Shown: piece by piece, positions 1-9,171 of the stretch
How the letters are laid out: every line of letters starts with the position of its first letter
How positions within the stretch are numbered: position 1 is the stretch's first letter
Source of the DNA: Synechocystis salina LEGE 00031
GTDB lineage: Bacteria > Cyanobacteriota > Cyanobacteriia > Cyanobacteriales > Microcystaceae
Assembly: GCF_015207985.1 (NCBI RefSeq)
Contig: NZ_JADEVV010000002.1
Location: 84,386-148,385, forward strand
Reading direction: 5' to 3'
DNA length: 64,000 bases
Made by a program: the position numbers and the translations under genes
Notes under the pieces: model-generated
Databases searched by the model: none
The model's input: the letters and a program-made list of their open reading frames with translations, nothing else
What the model was told of the DNA's origin: nothing

Positions 1-1477
1 ACATCTCCTTATTTGTACTAGTGTCTTCATTGGCTGGTAGGGCAACGGCGATCGCCGCAAAGACTTTACCGACAGGGATGAGCTTGATGCCAGCGGATTC
101 AATCCCAGTTTGACCTTTAGGGACAATGGCTTTTTTAAAACCGAGCTTAGCCGCTTCCTTTAAACGAATTTCTAGCTGGGAAATGGGGCGAATTTGGCCC
201 CCTAAACCAATTTCCCCCAAAATAATCATGGTTGGATCCACCACCCGGTCCCGAAAACTGGCCACCAGGGCGATCGCCATGGCCAAATCCACCGCCGGCT
301 CTTCCACCTCCAGACCCCCCGCCACGGACAGGTAAGCATCTAATTTGGAAAGGGGCACCCCCAGACGTTTTTCCAGTACGGCAAGAACTTGCAAAAGGCG
401 ATTGTAATCCACCCCTGTAGTTGATCGTCGGGGGGAAGCATAACTGGTGGGACTAACCAAGGCCTGTAACTCCACCACCAGGGGTCTAGTTCCTTCACAG
501 GCCACCGTAATGGCAGTGCCGGACATAAATTCTTCCCGACTGCCCAAAAACAATTGGGACGGATTGAGCACTTCCTGCAGCCCCGACTGCACCATTTCAA
601 AAATGCCAATTTCTTGGGTCGCACCAAAACGATTTTTAACAGATCTGAGTAAACGATGGGACGCAAACCGATCGCCCTGGAAATATAACACCGTGTCCAC
701 CAAATGCTCCAGCACCTTTGGCCCGGCGATCGCCCCTTCTTTTGTGACATGGCCCACAATAAATAAACTAATGTGATCCCGTTTGGCCAATTGCATTAAC
801 AAACCTGTACATTCCCGCACTTGGGAAACGGAACCAGGGGCTGAACTAAGGGCTGGAAAATATAAATTTTGAATACTGTCAATAATGGCCACCTGGGGTT
901 GCAGGGCTTCCAATTCCCGTAAAATATCCTCCAAATTAGTTTCTGGTAAAACAAACAAATTACCGTCATGGGGGAGGTTTGCCTCTGCCATTTTGCTGTC
1001 ACTAGCGTTGACAGTTTGGGTAATACCTAAACGGGTGGCCCGGAGCTTAATTTGTTGTCCCGATTCTTCCGCTGAAACGTATAAAATCCTGGGTAAACGG
1101 GTGGCTAACTGGAAAGCCACTTGCAGTAACAAAGTCGATTTGCCAATGCCCGGATCTCCCCCAATTAAAATTAACGCCCCAGGCACAATGCCTCCCCCCA
1201 AAACCCGGTCTAACTCCCCATAGCCAGAGGGAAAACGCCCTTGATTTTCCTGCCGAATTTGAGAAAACGTTAAAGCCGCCTGGGGTTGACCTGTTTTGAC
1301 CCTGGCAGAGCCGGATTTTTGCGCCCCTAAACTGCGGCGATTGGTACCGCTAGAAACGGCATTGACCACCTCTTCCTGGAGAGTGCCGTACTCATGGCAT
1401 TTAGGACAACGGCCAAACCATTGGGCATGGTCGGCTCCACAGGCAGAGCAAACAAACTTTGTCCGGGCTTTAGCCAT
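1..1477 (-). CDS. radA: DNA repair protein RadA (Sms), 3' end cut by window edge
   Basis: RadA is a RecA-like ATPase that promotes branch migration during recombinational repair in the cytoplasm. The reading frame starts at ATG 1477 and stays open to base 1, so about 492 residues are visible and only the last few are missing. The N-terminal zinc finger is plain (Cys10, Cys13, Cys24, Cys27). A Walker A motif GGDPGIGKST lies near residues 107-116, and the RadA-specific KNRFG motif follows near residue 270. The C-terminal half has the Lon-protease-like domain without catalytic residues, as usual for the family. It lies upstream of urtA on the opposite side of that gene's stop, with about 185 bases between; no function for that gap is seen. 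Identity is certain from the zinc finger, Walker A and KNRFG together. Confidence 0.96.
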   Translation of the reverse strand, partial: MAKARTKFVCSACGADHAQWFGRCPKCHEYGTLQEEVVNAVSSGTNRRSLGAQKSGSARVKTGQPQAALTFSQIRQENQGRFPSGYGELDRVLGGGIVPGALILIGGDPGIGKSTLLLQVAFQLATRLPRILYVSAEESGQQIKLRATRLGITQTVNASDSKMAEANLPHDGNLFVLPETNLEDILRELEALQPQVAIIDSIQNLYFPALSSAPGSVSQVRECTGLLMQLAKRDHISLFIVGHVTKEGAIAGPKVLEHLVDTVLYFQGDRFASHRLLRSVKNRFGATQEIGIFEMVQSGLQEVLNPSQLFLGSREEFMSGTAITVACEGTRPLVVELQALVSPTSYASPRRSTTGVDYNRLLQVLAVLEKRLGVPLSKLDAYLSVAGGLEVEEPAVDLAMAIALVASFRDRVVDPTMIILGEIGLGGQIRPISQLEIRLKEAAKLGFKKAIVPKGQTGIESAGIKLIPVGKVFAAIAVALPANEDTSTNKEM

Positions 1478-1662
1478 GGGTGCCAAGGAGAATAAACGTA
1501 GGGCCTATCTTGACCTGATCAGCCTCAATGGAGCAAGAAAAAGCCACTGACCCATTCAAATCCCGTCAGGGGGAAATCAATGTAGCCAATGGCCCTAATA
1601 ACTCAAACCATCAAACAGTGAGCAATGTTATAGCTATTTACTCGGTTAAAAAAGATGCCACC

Positions 1663-2991
1663 TTAGCTGGCTTTGAACTTACCGGGGTTTTCCACATCGG
1701 TGCGGGTCCAATCACAGGTGAAACCCTTGGTTTCCGGTACGAACTGGTTCCAGGGGATGGGATCAACGGGGCCTTCACTAGACCAAACAATGGTGAACTG
1801 ACCTTCGTCATTGACTTCCCCAATGCGGACAGTTTTGGAAATGTGGTGGTTGGGTTGCATGGTCACCATGCCTTCTGGGGCATCAAAGGTTTGACCGATC
1901 GCCGCCGCCCGGACTTTTTCTAGCCCTTCGGGGGTTTCCCCTACATCGCCGGCCGCTTCCACCGCTGCTTTCCAGAGGTAAACGGAAATATAGGCCGCTT
2001 CCATGGGGTCATTGGTCACCCGGTCTTCGCCATACTTGGCTTTAAAGGCCGCTACAAACTTCTGGTTTGCGGGGGTATCCACGCTTTGGAAATAGTTCCA
2101 AGAAGCATACTGACCGAGCAGATACTCCTTACCGATTTGCCGTACTTCCTCTTCCGCCACACTCACGGACATAACCGGATATTTGTCGGGGGTCAAACCA
2201 GCGGCTTGGATCTGTTTGAAGAAGGCAACGTTACTGTCCCCATTAAGGGTGTTGAAAATTACGCCACCATCGGGCAGGGCTTCCCGGATTTTGGTGATGA
2301 TGGGGGTAACTTCGGTGTTGCCCAGGGGCAGGTAATCTTCCCCAAGGGTTTCGCCACCTTTGGCCTTTAACTGCTCTTTAATGATGGTGTTGGCAGTGCG
2401 GGGGAAAACGTAATCGGAACCCACCAGGAAGAACTTATTCCCCTTGTTTTCCAACAGCCAATCCACCGCCGGTTCAATTTGTTGGTTGGGGGCAGCACCG
2501 GTGTAGAAAATGTTTTTCGAACATTCCTGACCTTCGTACTGCACCGGGTACCAAAGCATGTGGTTTTTAGCTTCAAATACGGGCAGTACCGCTTTACGGC
2601 TAGCAGAAGTCCAACAACCAAAGACGTTAACTACCTTGTCTTGGTCAATCAACTTCGCTGCTTTTTCCGCAAAGGTGGGCCAATCGGAAGCACCATCTTC
2701 TTTGATGGCTTCAATGGGCCTACCCAAAACTCCACCGGCCGCATTAATTTCCTCGATCGCCAGTTCCGCCGCTTCCACTACGGTGGTTTCACTGATGGCC
2801 ATGGTGCCACTGAGGGAGTGGAGTAAACCAACTTTGACTGGTTCCCCGGTGGGGGCCGTTCCTTCGGTGGGGGTGCCGGTGGGTTCAGTGGTCGGTTCTG
2901 TCCCACCACCACAGGCTTTGAGCAATAGACTGGCGCCTAGGGTTGCTGATCCATACAGCAAAAATTTACGTCTTCCAAAAGGGTTAGTCAT
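1663..2991 (-). CDS. urtA: Urea ABC transporter substrate-binding lipoprotein UrtA
   Basis: This is the periplasmic substrate-binding protein of the high-affinity urea transporter UrtABCDE (442 residues, family length). The N-terminus has a twin-arginine-like RRKFLL (residues 7-12) and a lipobox ending LKAC with the acylated Cys at 27, so it is probably exported folded and anchored as a lipoprotein. A Thr/Gly/Pro-rich linker (about residues 28-50) precedes the type I periplasmic-binding fold typical of the AmiC/UrtA group. The membrane and ATPase subunits urtBCDE are not adjacent. An excellent NtcA promoter lies upstream at 3160-3202, so expression should rise under nitrogen limitation. The older name AmiC-like is less likely than UrtA because of this promoter and the close match to cyanobacterial UrtA. 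Confidence 0.95.
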   Translation of the reverse strand: MTNPFGRRKFLLYGSATLGASLLLKACGGGTEPTTEPTGTPTEGTAPTGEPVKVGLLHSLSGTMAISETTVVEAAELAIEEINAAGGVLGRPIEAIKEDGASDWPTFAEKAAKLIDQDKVVNVFGCWTSASRKAVLPVFEAKNHMLWYPVQYEGQECSKNIFYTGAAPNQQIEPAVDWLLENKGNKFFLVGSDYVFPRTANTIIKEQLKAKGGETLGEDYLPLGNTEVTPIITKIREALPDGGVIFNTLNGDSNVAFFKQIQAAGLTPDKYPVMSVSVAEEEVRQIGKEYLLGQYASWNYFQSVDTPANQKFVAAFKAKYGEDRVTNDPMEAAYISVYLWKAAVEAAGDVGETPEGLEKVRAAAIGQTFDAPEGMVTMQPNHHISKTVRIGEVNDEGQFTIVWSSEGPVDPIPWNQFVPETKGFTCDWTRTDVENPGKFKAS

Positions 2992-3159
2992 ACGCGAAAA
3001 ATTATTACCTCGTAAGGATTCTAAATATGCTTGTTGGCTGGTGGAGAGGAGTTAATTGGGCGGAAACAGTGCTCTTAAAAAGTTTTTATCCGCAGTTTAT
3101 TTAGGTCAACAAGGGAAGGTATTTCCGAGAGTAGGTTCGCCGGAAACAAATAAGACCCC

Positions 3160-3202
3160 ATACTACGAGCAGGTTAAGAAACAATTATGTAGCATAGGAT
3201 AC
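3160..3202 (-). promoter_or_regulatory. NtcA-activated class II promoter of urtA
   Basis: A perfect NtcA box, GTA-N8-TAC (GTAGCATAGGATAC), lies at 3189-3202. On the minus strand it is followed after 23 bases by TAGTAT (3165-3160), which fits the TAN3T -10 box. This is the canonical NtcA class II spacing and points toward urtA, predicting a leader of about 160 bases. The sequence match is direct; regulation by NtcA is inferred from this known architecture. Confidence 0.85.
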
Positions 3203-3294
3203 AGTCTTTCCCGGACTAAACGTATTTTTGGCCCGTTTTGCTCCCATTGTCAGGGAGGTTTGGCATTGGAACCGTTCAAAGGGAACAATCTTGA

Positions 3295-4257
3295 TTATTG
3301 GCGATGATCGCCGGAAGATGGCAGACGATGGAGGGCCAGAAAAGTCGCTTCCCACACGAGGCGGGGTTGGACGTAGGCGGCCAGATACTGACGGGCTTTC
3401 TCCAAAATTTCTAGCCATTGCCGTTGGCCGTAGCTCTGCCAGTAGTGGTATTGCAGATAGTCCACCAACCAAAGTTGGGTGCCATTGTCGAGGTTACTGT
3501 CCACCAGTTTGGCTAAATCAAAGGCTGCCAGGGGATCGGCAGGGGGCTGAATTAACTTTTGCCGCAGTTCAGTGGGGATACTCTGCATCTGTTCCCAAGC
3601 TTCAAACAGAATGCCAGGACTGCCCTGGGCGATCGCCAACAGTTCAGGGTGATTAAGGATTTCCTGACGGCCTAGCCTTTGCAAAATTTTGGCCATGTCA
3701 TCTTCCCCCAAACGATAAAAGGGAATGCGCTGGCAACGGGAAACAATGGTGGGTAGGAGGACATCGACGCTGGGGGCCAGCAGGATCAAAGTGGCCCGCC
3801 CCGGCTCCTCCAAGGTTTTTAGTAAAGCATTGGCCGCCCCTTCATTCATGGCTTGGGCTTCTTCAATCAGGATGACGGCTCTGTCCGCTTCCAAGGGAGG
3901 ACGGCTGAGGAAACGGTTAATTTCTCGAATTTGTTCGACCCTGATCAGGGGAGCGGCCCGTCGTTTGAGCCCAGCTTGCTCGGCTTCGGGGGCGGTTAAT
4001 AGTTTGCCCTGATGTTGAAAAGTTGGCTCTATTTTCAGGAGGTCAGGGTGATTGCCGGCAAAAAAACGTTCCTGGCGATTGGGTTGAGCTTCCCATCCCA
4101 TTAATAAGGTTTCCCCAAAAGCCTTAGCAGCCAAACTTTTGCCTACCCCATCGGGGCCCACCAACAAATAGGCCGGGGCAATGCGCTCCTGGGCGATCGC
4201 CTGGTGTAGTAAGGCAATGGCTTGGTCTTGGCCAAGGATGGATTGGAAGCGATTCAT
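3295..4257 (-). CDS. holB: DNA polymerase III delta' subunit
   Basis: The delta' subunit is part of the clamp-loader complex that places the sliding clamp on primed DNA. The protein has a P-loop GPDGVGKS (residues 34-41 from the chosen start) and the delta' feature of lacking the full set of zinc-finger cysteines of the DnaX subunits. It also has the sensor-1 region ending TIVSRCQRIPF. I start it at ATG 4257 (MNRFQSILGQ), because family members begin with this FxxIxGQ segment; an upstream in-frame start at 4287 would add ten residues unlike the family. That gives 320 residues. It is divergent from the methyltransferase at 4326 with only 68 bases between, so the two promoters must share that gap. 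It follows urtA's promoter region on the same strand. Confidence 0.9.
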   Translation of the reverse strand: MNRFQSILGQDQAIALLHQAIAQERIAPAYLLVGPDGVGKSLAAKAFGETLLMGWEAQPNRQERFFAGNHPDLLKIEPTFQHQGKLLTAPEAEQAGLKRRAAPLIRVEQIREINRFLSRPPLEADRAVILIEEAQAMNEGAANALLKTLEEPGRATLILLAPSVDVLLPTIVSRCQRIPFYRLGEDDMAKILQRLGRQEILNHPELLAIAQGSPGILFEAWEQMQSIPTELRQKLIQPPADPLAAFDLAKLVDSNLDNGTQLWLVDYLQYHYWQSYGQRQWLEILEKARQYLAAYVQPRLVWEATFLALHRLPSSGDHRQ

Positions 4258-4325
4258 GGCCCTGCCCAACTTTGTTAACCTAAACAAGATTAATACTTAA
4301 CTTTCCCTGCTGTTTTAACTATTCC

Positions 4326-5282
4326 ATGCCCGAGTCTTTGCTTCTGCCCGCTGGCCTCTTTTCCCTCTCCCTGGCGATCGCTGCCGGATTATATTTATTC
4401 ACCGCCCGGGGCTATCAATCATCCGATTCCGTGGCCAACGCCTATGACCAATGGACGGAGGACGGCATTTTGGAATATTACTGGGGCGACCATATCCACC
4501 TCGGCCATTATGGTAATCCCCCGGTAACCAAGGATTTTATCCAGTCAAAAATTGATTTTGTCCACGCCATGGCCCGGTGGGGAAGCCTAGATAAGTTAGC
4601 CCCTGGAACTACCGTATTGGACGTGGGTTGTGGCATTGGCGGCAGTAGTCGGATTTTGGCTCAAGATTACAATTTCAACGTTACGGGCATCACCATTAGC
4701 CCCCAACAGGTTAAGCGAGCCACAGAATTAACTCCCCCCGACGTAACAGCCAAGTTTGCGGTGGACGATGCCATGGCCTTGTCTTTCCCCGACGCTAGCT
4801 TTGACGTGGTGTGGTCAGTGGAAGCGGGGCCCCACATGCCCGATAAAGCCGTCTTTGCGAAGGAATTACTGCGGGTACTCAAGCCGGGGGGAATTTTGGT
4901 AGTGGCGGATTGGAATCAGCGGGACGATCGCCAAGTGCCCCTCAATTTCTGGGAAAAACCGGTGATGCGGCAATTGTTGGATCAATGGTCCCACCCAGCC
5001 TTTGCCAGCATTGAAGGTTTTGCAGAAAATCTGGAAGCCACTGGGTTAGTAGAGGGCCAGGTCACCACCGCCGATTGGACTGTCCCCACCCTCCCCGCCT
5101 GGTTGGACACCATTTGGCAGGGCATTATCCGGCCCCAGGGCTGGTTGCAATATGGCTTGCCTGGGTTTGTCAAATCGGTGCGGGAAGTACCCACTATTTT
5201 GTTAATGCGCCTTGCCTTTGGCACAGGACTTTGTCGCTTTGGCATGTTTAAGGCGGTGCGGAAAGATGTTACTAAGGCTTAA
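4326..5282 (+). CDS. 2-methyl-6-phytylbenzoquinone/solanesylbenzoquinone methyltransferase
   Basis: This is a SAM-dependent C-methyltransferase of 318 residues in the pathway to tocopherol and plastoquinone. An N-terminal hydrophobic segment (about residues 5-25) should anchor it in a membrane. The SAM-binding motif I, VLDVGCGIGGSSR, sits near residues 97-109, followed by the conserved VWSVEAGPHMPD and LLRVLKPGG segments. The sequence matches the PCC 6803 protein that I recall as Sll0418 much better than the gamma-tocopherol methyltransferase Slr0089, and the neighbours (holB, ureB) fit that locus. Specificity for MPBQ/MSBQ is from that homology, not from residues I can interpret. Gamma-tocopherol methyltransferase is the main alternative. 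Confidence 0.88.
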   Translation: MPESLLLPAGLFSLSLAIAAGLYLFTARGYQSSDSVANAYDQWTEDGILEYYWGDHIHLGHYGNPPVTKDFIQSKIDFVHAMARWGSLDKLAPGTTVLDVGCGIGGSSRILAQDYNFNVTGITISPQQVKRATELTPPDVTAKFAVDDAMALSFPDASFDVVWSVEAGPHMPDKAVFAKELLRVLKPGGILVVADWNQRDDRQVPLNFWEKPVMRQLLDQWSHPAFASIEGFAENLEATGLVEGQVTTADWTVPTLPAWLDTIWQGIIRPQGWLQYGLPGFVKSVREVPTILLMRLAFGTGLCRFGMFKAVRKDVTKA

Positions 5283-5375
5283 AGAACTATGCCATGGCCA
5301 CGGATCTGTTTTTAGGGTTACTGTTGGGGAGTATCTTAATTTTTTGCTTAGCAGCCCTAAGAGCGTGTTTGGAAA

Positions 5376-5469
5376 GTTTTATTCTGCCCCCTAAATCTCC
5401 TTCGGCAATACTGAGGGACTTTCGCTCAGTTTCCCCCCAAATTTGGGGGGCCGGGGGGGCTTTTAAAAC
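5376..5469. repeat. Small inverted-repeat (MITE-like) element
   Basis: The ends are imperfect inverted repeats: GTTTTA then GCCCCC (5376-5391) against GGGGGC then TAAAAC (5455-5469). Inside lie a perfect 18-base palindrome, CCCCCCAAATTTGGGGGG (5433-5450), and a smaller hairpin with arms CTGAG (5411-5415) and CTCAG (5425-5429). No protein-coding capacity fits. It could be a non-autonomous miniature transposon and would form a very stable RNA hairpin between the methyltransferase gene and ureB on either strand. Confidence 0.65.
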
Positions 5470-5522
5470 AGGCCCTAAGCTAATTAACTAATACCCACAG
5501 CTCAACTAACCATATTGCCACT

Positions 5523-5831
5523 ATGATTCCCGGCGAAATCATCACCCCCGAAGGTTACCTCGAACTGAATGCTGGCCGCCCTACCTGCACCATCAACGTG
5601 GCCAACACCGGCGATCGCCCCATTCAAGTCGGTTCCCATTACCATTTCTACGAAGTTAATGCCGCTTTGCAATTTGACCGGGATTTAGCCAGGGGCATGC
5701 GGTTGGATATTCCCGCAGGAACGGCGGTGCGCTTTGAACCAGGGGACGAAAAAACCGTTAACTTGGTGGCCTATGCTGGCAGTCGGGAAGTCTATGGTTT
5801 CAATGGCCTGGTGAACGGCCCTTTGGATTGA
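5523..5831 (+). CDS. ureB: Urease beta subunit
   Basis: UreB is the small beta chain of the nickel enzyme urease, which splits urea to ammonia and carbon dioxide. The protein is 102 residues, normal for a bacterial beta subunit, and carries the highly conserved segments [24 protein letters not shown] and GTAVRFEPG. The alpha, gamma and accessory genes are not in this window, which agrees with the scattered urease genes known in Synechocystis. It lies about 2.5 kb from urtA, so urea uptake and hydrolysis are represented near each other. No NtcA box of GTA-N8-TAC form was seen just upstream. The gap before it holds the inverted-repeat element at 5376-5469. Confidence 0.95.
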   Translation: MIPGEIITPEGYLELNAGRPTCTINVANTGDRPIQVGSHYHFYEVNAALQFDRDLARGMRLDIPAGTAVRFEPGDEKTVNLVAYAGSREVYGFNGLVNGPLD

Positions 5832-5887
5832 AGAGAATTAGCCAAAAAGTTAGGCTTAGATGTCAGATTAACCCTGGCGATCGCCGC

Positions 5888-6475
5888 CTATTTTTGTTGA
5901 CTGGTAAATTTTTGCATCGCTTCTAACGGCGAAGACATCATTACACACTCTTCTAGTAGGGCAATATCCAAATTTGGAAGCAGTTGGCTTTTGGAAACCG
6001 TTTGGTAGCGATCGCCATCCAGGAAATAGATGGAAAACTTTTTATCTTGCCACATCCAGACTTCGCCAATGCCAAGCCGTTGATATTTTTCCAGTTTTTT
6101 GGCACTGCCACTGCTGACATTAACTTCAATGGCCAGATCGGGATGGGCTTTTTTTTCACCGAGGTAATAGGACTCATCCGGCTCGAAAGACACTGATTCA
6201 TCCTTGGATTCGCGGGTGGCACTACCCACCGGAATAAATTCAATTTCCCGTTGCCAGAAATAAATACCCAACAAAATGGCAATCATACTTTTGATTGATT
6301 CGTGGTATTCCCCCAGGGTCATGAACTCAATTACTCCGTCTAGATAGACAATCCTTAGCCCTGGCTGTTGTTCCATCACCGCTTGAATCGCCTTAAAAGC
6401 TTCCCAACTGTGACGACCGGGCAGCACAAGGGTTTGATCTTGGGTAGGGATCGGTGCAGAACTGGTGATGGTCAT
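5888..6475 (-). CDS. Uma2-family (DUF820) endonuclease-like protein
   Basis: The protein belongs to the large cyanobacterial Uma2/DUF820 family, which has a PD-(D/E)xK nuclease fold. The likely catalytic segment is HPDLAIEV, followed by the family-typical KLEKYQRLGIGEVWMW. I start it at ATG 6475 (MTITSSAPIP), giving 195 residues, because upstream in-frame starts add a tail with no family likeness. Such genes occur in dozens of copies per cyanobacterial genome and their role is unproved; many are linked to mobile DNA. It is transcribed opposite to its neighbours ureB and purB, convergent with ureB. The second acidic residue and Lys of the usual ExK motif read here as EVN, so cleavage activity is uncertain. 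Confidence 0.85.
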   Translation of the reverse strand: MTITSSAPIPTQDQTLVLPGRHSWEAFKAIQAVMEQQPGLRIVYLDGVIEFMTLGEYHESIKSMIAILLGIYFWQREIEFIPVGSATRESKDESVSFEPDESYYLGEKKAHPDLAIEVNVSSGSAKKLEKYQRLGIGEVWMWQDKKFSIYFLDGDRYQTVSKSQLLPNLDIALLEECVMMSSPLEAMQKFTSQQK

Positions 6476-6630
6476 GGGAACAGGCCCTGCTCTGGATGGC
6501 ACAAATGCAATATTTTCTATGTTACAAAAAGCCGGGGAAAACATCCTTGCCCCATTGGTTGGAATGCCAATGTCTGACGATGGTTGCCGCCAAATAGTAA
6601 AATTAAGCGGTTGTTTGGAGAATTGGCCCT

Positions 6631-7926
6631 GTGATCGAACGTTACACCCTGCCTGAAATGGGCAAAATTTGGACGGATACCTACAAGCTACAAACCTGGC
6701 TAGACGTGGAAATTGCCGTCTGTGAAGCCCAGGCGGAGTTGGGTTACATCCCTCAATCGGCGGTGGACGAAATCAAGGCCAAAGCCAAATTTGATCCCCA
6801 ACGGGTGTTGGAAATTGAGGCGGAAGTACGTCACGATGTCATCGCCTTTTTGACCAATGTCAACGAGTATGTGGGAGATGCGGGGCGTTATATCCACTTG
6901 GGGTTAACCAGTTCCGATGTGTTGGACACAGCCTTAGCACTGCAGTTGGTGGCTAGCCTCGACCTGATTTTGGAGCAGTTGGAAAAACTAATTCAGGCTA
7001 TTCGTTACCAAGCCCAACAACATCGTTACACCGTCATGGTGGGTCGTTCCCATGGCATTCACGCTGAACCCATCACCTTTGGTTTTAAATTGGCCGGTTG
7101 GTTGGCGGAAGTACTAAGAAATCGGGATCGTTTGGTGCGGGTAGCCCAATCCATTGCGGTGGGGAAAATTTCCGGTGCCGTGGGTACCTATGCCAACATT
7201 GACCCCAAAGTGGAGGCGATCGCCTGTCAAAAATTAGGATTGGAACCGGACACTGCTTCCACCCAAGTTATTTCCCGGGACCGCCATGCGGAATACGTAC
7301 AACAGTTGGCTTTGCTAGCCGCCTCCCTAGAACGGTTTGCTGTGGAAATCCGTAACCTGCAACGTACCGATGTGTTGGAAGTGGAGGAATATTTTTCCAA
7401 GGGTCAGAAGGGTTCCTCCGCCATGCCCCACAAGCGCAACCCCATCCGTTCAGAACGGTTAACAGGAATGGCCCGCCTAGTCCGGGGCCATGCAGTGGCG
7501 GCCCTGGAAAATGTCGCCCTCTGGCATGAACGGGATATTTCCCACAGTTCCGTGGAGCGGGTGGCCTTTCCCGACTGCTGTATTCTCACCCATTTCATGT
7601 TGAAGGAAACCACCGATTTGGTGAAAAATTTGCTGGTCTACCCCGAAAATATGAAACGCAATATGAACGTTTACGGCGGGGTGATTTTCAGCCAAAAAGT
7701 TCTGTTGGCCCTGGTGGAAAAGGGCATGAATCGGGAGGAAGCTTACCGTGTCGTGCAAGGTTCCGCCCACCAAGCTTGGAATACGGAAGGGGGAGATTTT
7801 GAAAAGTTAATCCGGGCCGATGGCCAGGTAACCACCCTGCTTTCCCCGGAGGAAATTGACCAATGCTTCGACCCCCAACAACATTTGAGTAACCTGGCGG
7901 AAATTTATAGCCGTTTGGATATTTAG
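6631..7926 (+). CDS. purB: Adenylosuccinate lyase
   Basis: PurB catalyses two steps of purine synthesis: release of fumarate from SAICAR and from adenylosuccinate. The start is GTG at 6631 (MIERYTLPEM), which fits the conserved N-terminus of the short bacterial type; no better ATG exists upstream. At 431 residues it has normal length. The fumarase/aspartase superfamily signature GSSAMPHKRNP is present near residues 263-273, and the histidine-containing segments VGRSHGIHAEP and LTSSDVLDTA are intact. It overlaps nothing and stands alone, divergent from the Uma2 gene; the next gene downstream on the same strand is 128 bases away. Confidence 0.97.
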   Translation: MIERYTLPEMGKIWTDTYKLQTWLDVEIAVCEAQAELGYIPQSAVDEIKAKAKFDPQRVLEIEAEVRHDVIAFLTNVNEYVGDAGRYIHLGLTSSDVLDTALALQLVASLDLILEQLEKLIQAIRYQAQQHRYTVMVGRSHGIHAEPITFGFKLAGWLAEVLRNRDRLVRVAQSIAVGKISGAVGTYANIDPKVEAIACQKLGLEPDTASTQVISRDRHAEYVQQLALLAASLERFAVEIRNLQRTDVLEVEEYFSKGQKGSSAMPHKRNPIRSERLTGMARLVRGHAVAALENVALWHERDISHSSVERVAFPDCCILTHFMLKETTDLVKNLLVYPENMKRNMNVYGGVIFSQKVLLALVEKGMNREEAYRVVQGSAHQAWNTEGGDFEKLIRADGQVTTLLSPEEIDQCFDPQQHLSNLAEIYSRLDI

Positions 7927-8054
7927 TTATAAGTTTGAATATGTCTTTCTGTTTGGTTGTGACCCATAGTCACCGACAGTTCCTGGTCCATCTTCAACTT
8001 GTTAATGTTGGGCTGACCAACACCCACACCTTTACCTAAAATTCTATAAATTCT

Positions 8055-8987
8055 ATGACCCCCAAATTAATCATCCATGGTGGTGCCAGTTCCCTCGACG
8101 ATAAGGGGGGCTTAGCCACTGTGCGCCAATCTCTGCATCAAATTGTGGCGGCGGTGTATGAAACGTTAACAGCGGGGGGCAGTGCCCTGGAAGCAGTGGT
8201 GCAGGGTTGTGAACTGCTGGAAAATAATCCCCGTTTCAATGCTGGAACTGGATCCGTGCTCCAGTCCGATGGCCAGGTGCGCATGAGTGCTTCTTTAATG
8301 GACGGCGATCGCCAGAATTTTAGTGGGGTGATTAATGTTTCCCGCATTAAAAACCCGATCCAGATGGCCCAGTTTTTGCAGGGTCAAACGGACCGGATTT
8401 TGTCTGACTATGGCGCAGCGGATTTGGCCAGGGAAATGCAACTACCCATCTACGATCCTGCCACTGACTTTCGCATTCAGGAATGGATGGAGGAACGGGG
8501 GGAAGATGTGCGTAAAAAAATGGCTCGGTTAATTGCCGATCCTACCGCAGGCATTGAAGCCAGAAAAGGCACGATCGGGGTGGTCGCCCTAGACAGCAAC
8601 GGAAAAATCGCGGCGGGCACTTCCACTGGGGGCAAGGGGTTAGAGCGCATTGGCCGGGTGAGTGATTCCGCTATGCCGGCGGGGAACTATGCCACCCGTT
8701 TTGCTGGGGTTAGTTGCACCGGAGTGGGAGAAGACATCATCAATGAGTGTTTGGCGGCCAAGGTGGTAATCCGGGTCAAAGACGGCCAAGATTTAGCCCA
8801 GGCCATGGAAAAATCCATCGCCGAAGCTTTGGACAATAATACTGACCTAGGGGCGATCGCCTTGGATCATCAGGGCCATATTGCTTGGGGAAAAACCTGT
8901 CCCGTCCTCTTGGCGGCCTATCACACCGGCACGGCGATCGGAGACACCTTGGAGTTAACCGATGGGGACCACCACGGCAACATTTAA
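8055..8987 (+). CDS. Isoaspartyl peptidase / plant-type L-asparaginase
   Basis: This is an N-terminal-nucleophile hydrolase that removes beta-aspartyl residues from peptides and hydrolyses asparagine. The precursor of 310 residues should cleave itself before Thr173 in the sequence KGTIGVVALD, which then becomes the nucleophile. The N-terminal segment LIIHGGASS and the glycine-rich STGGKGLERIGRVSDS after the nucleophile are characteristic. The last HIP1 site before the mobile island lies inside this gene (8853-8860), and the gene's 3' end forms the edge of the conserved block. Neighbouring purB is on the same strand but separated by 128 bases, so co-transcription is possible but not shown. Identity is secure; substrate preference is not. 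Confidence 0.93.
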   Translation: MTPKLIIHGGASSLDDKGGLATVRQSLHQIVAAVYETLTAGGSALEAVVQGCELLENNPRFNAGTGSVLQSDGQVRMSASLMDGDRQNFSGVINVSRIKNPIQMAQFLQGQTDRILSDYGAADLAREMQLPIYDPATDFRIQEWMEERGEDVRKKMARLIADPTAGIEARKGTIGVVALDSNGKIAAGTSTGGKGLERIGRVSDSAMPAGNYATRFAGVSCTGVGEDIINECLAAKVVIRVKDGQDLAQAMEKSIAEALDNNTDLGAIALDHQGHIAWGKTCPVLLAAYHTGTAIGDTLELTDGDHHGNI

Positions 8988-9171
8988 TCCCTATCCCGAT
9001 TAAAAATCACAATACACTCCTGAATTTGGTAGATATTTTTATTATTATTACCTCATATTTTTTCAAAATAACTAAATTTAAATATCTCGTTAATTTATGT
9101 TTTTTTAAGAGTGAGAATCTTCCCTTCTTACTATCGCTATTCTATCTTCCCTTTTTTGGTAGTGTTATTTA

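Noticed and set aside
1528..1923. A 131-codon frame on the plus strand
   Set aside because: It lies mostly antisense to the end of urtA and has no likeness to a known protein; it is a shadow.
3056..3307. An 83-codon plus-strand frame upstream of urtA
   Set aside because: It covers the NtcA promoter and leader of urtA and starts without a ribosome site.
5294..5491. A 65-codon frame with a hydrophobic start between the methyltransferase and ureB
   Set aside because: Its second half is read through the inverted-repeat element and it lacks a ribosome site. A tiny membrane protein cannot be excluded but is not supported.
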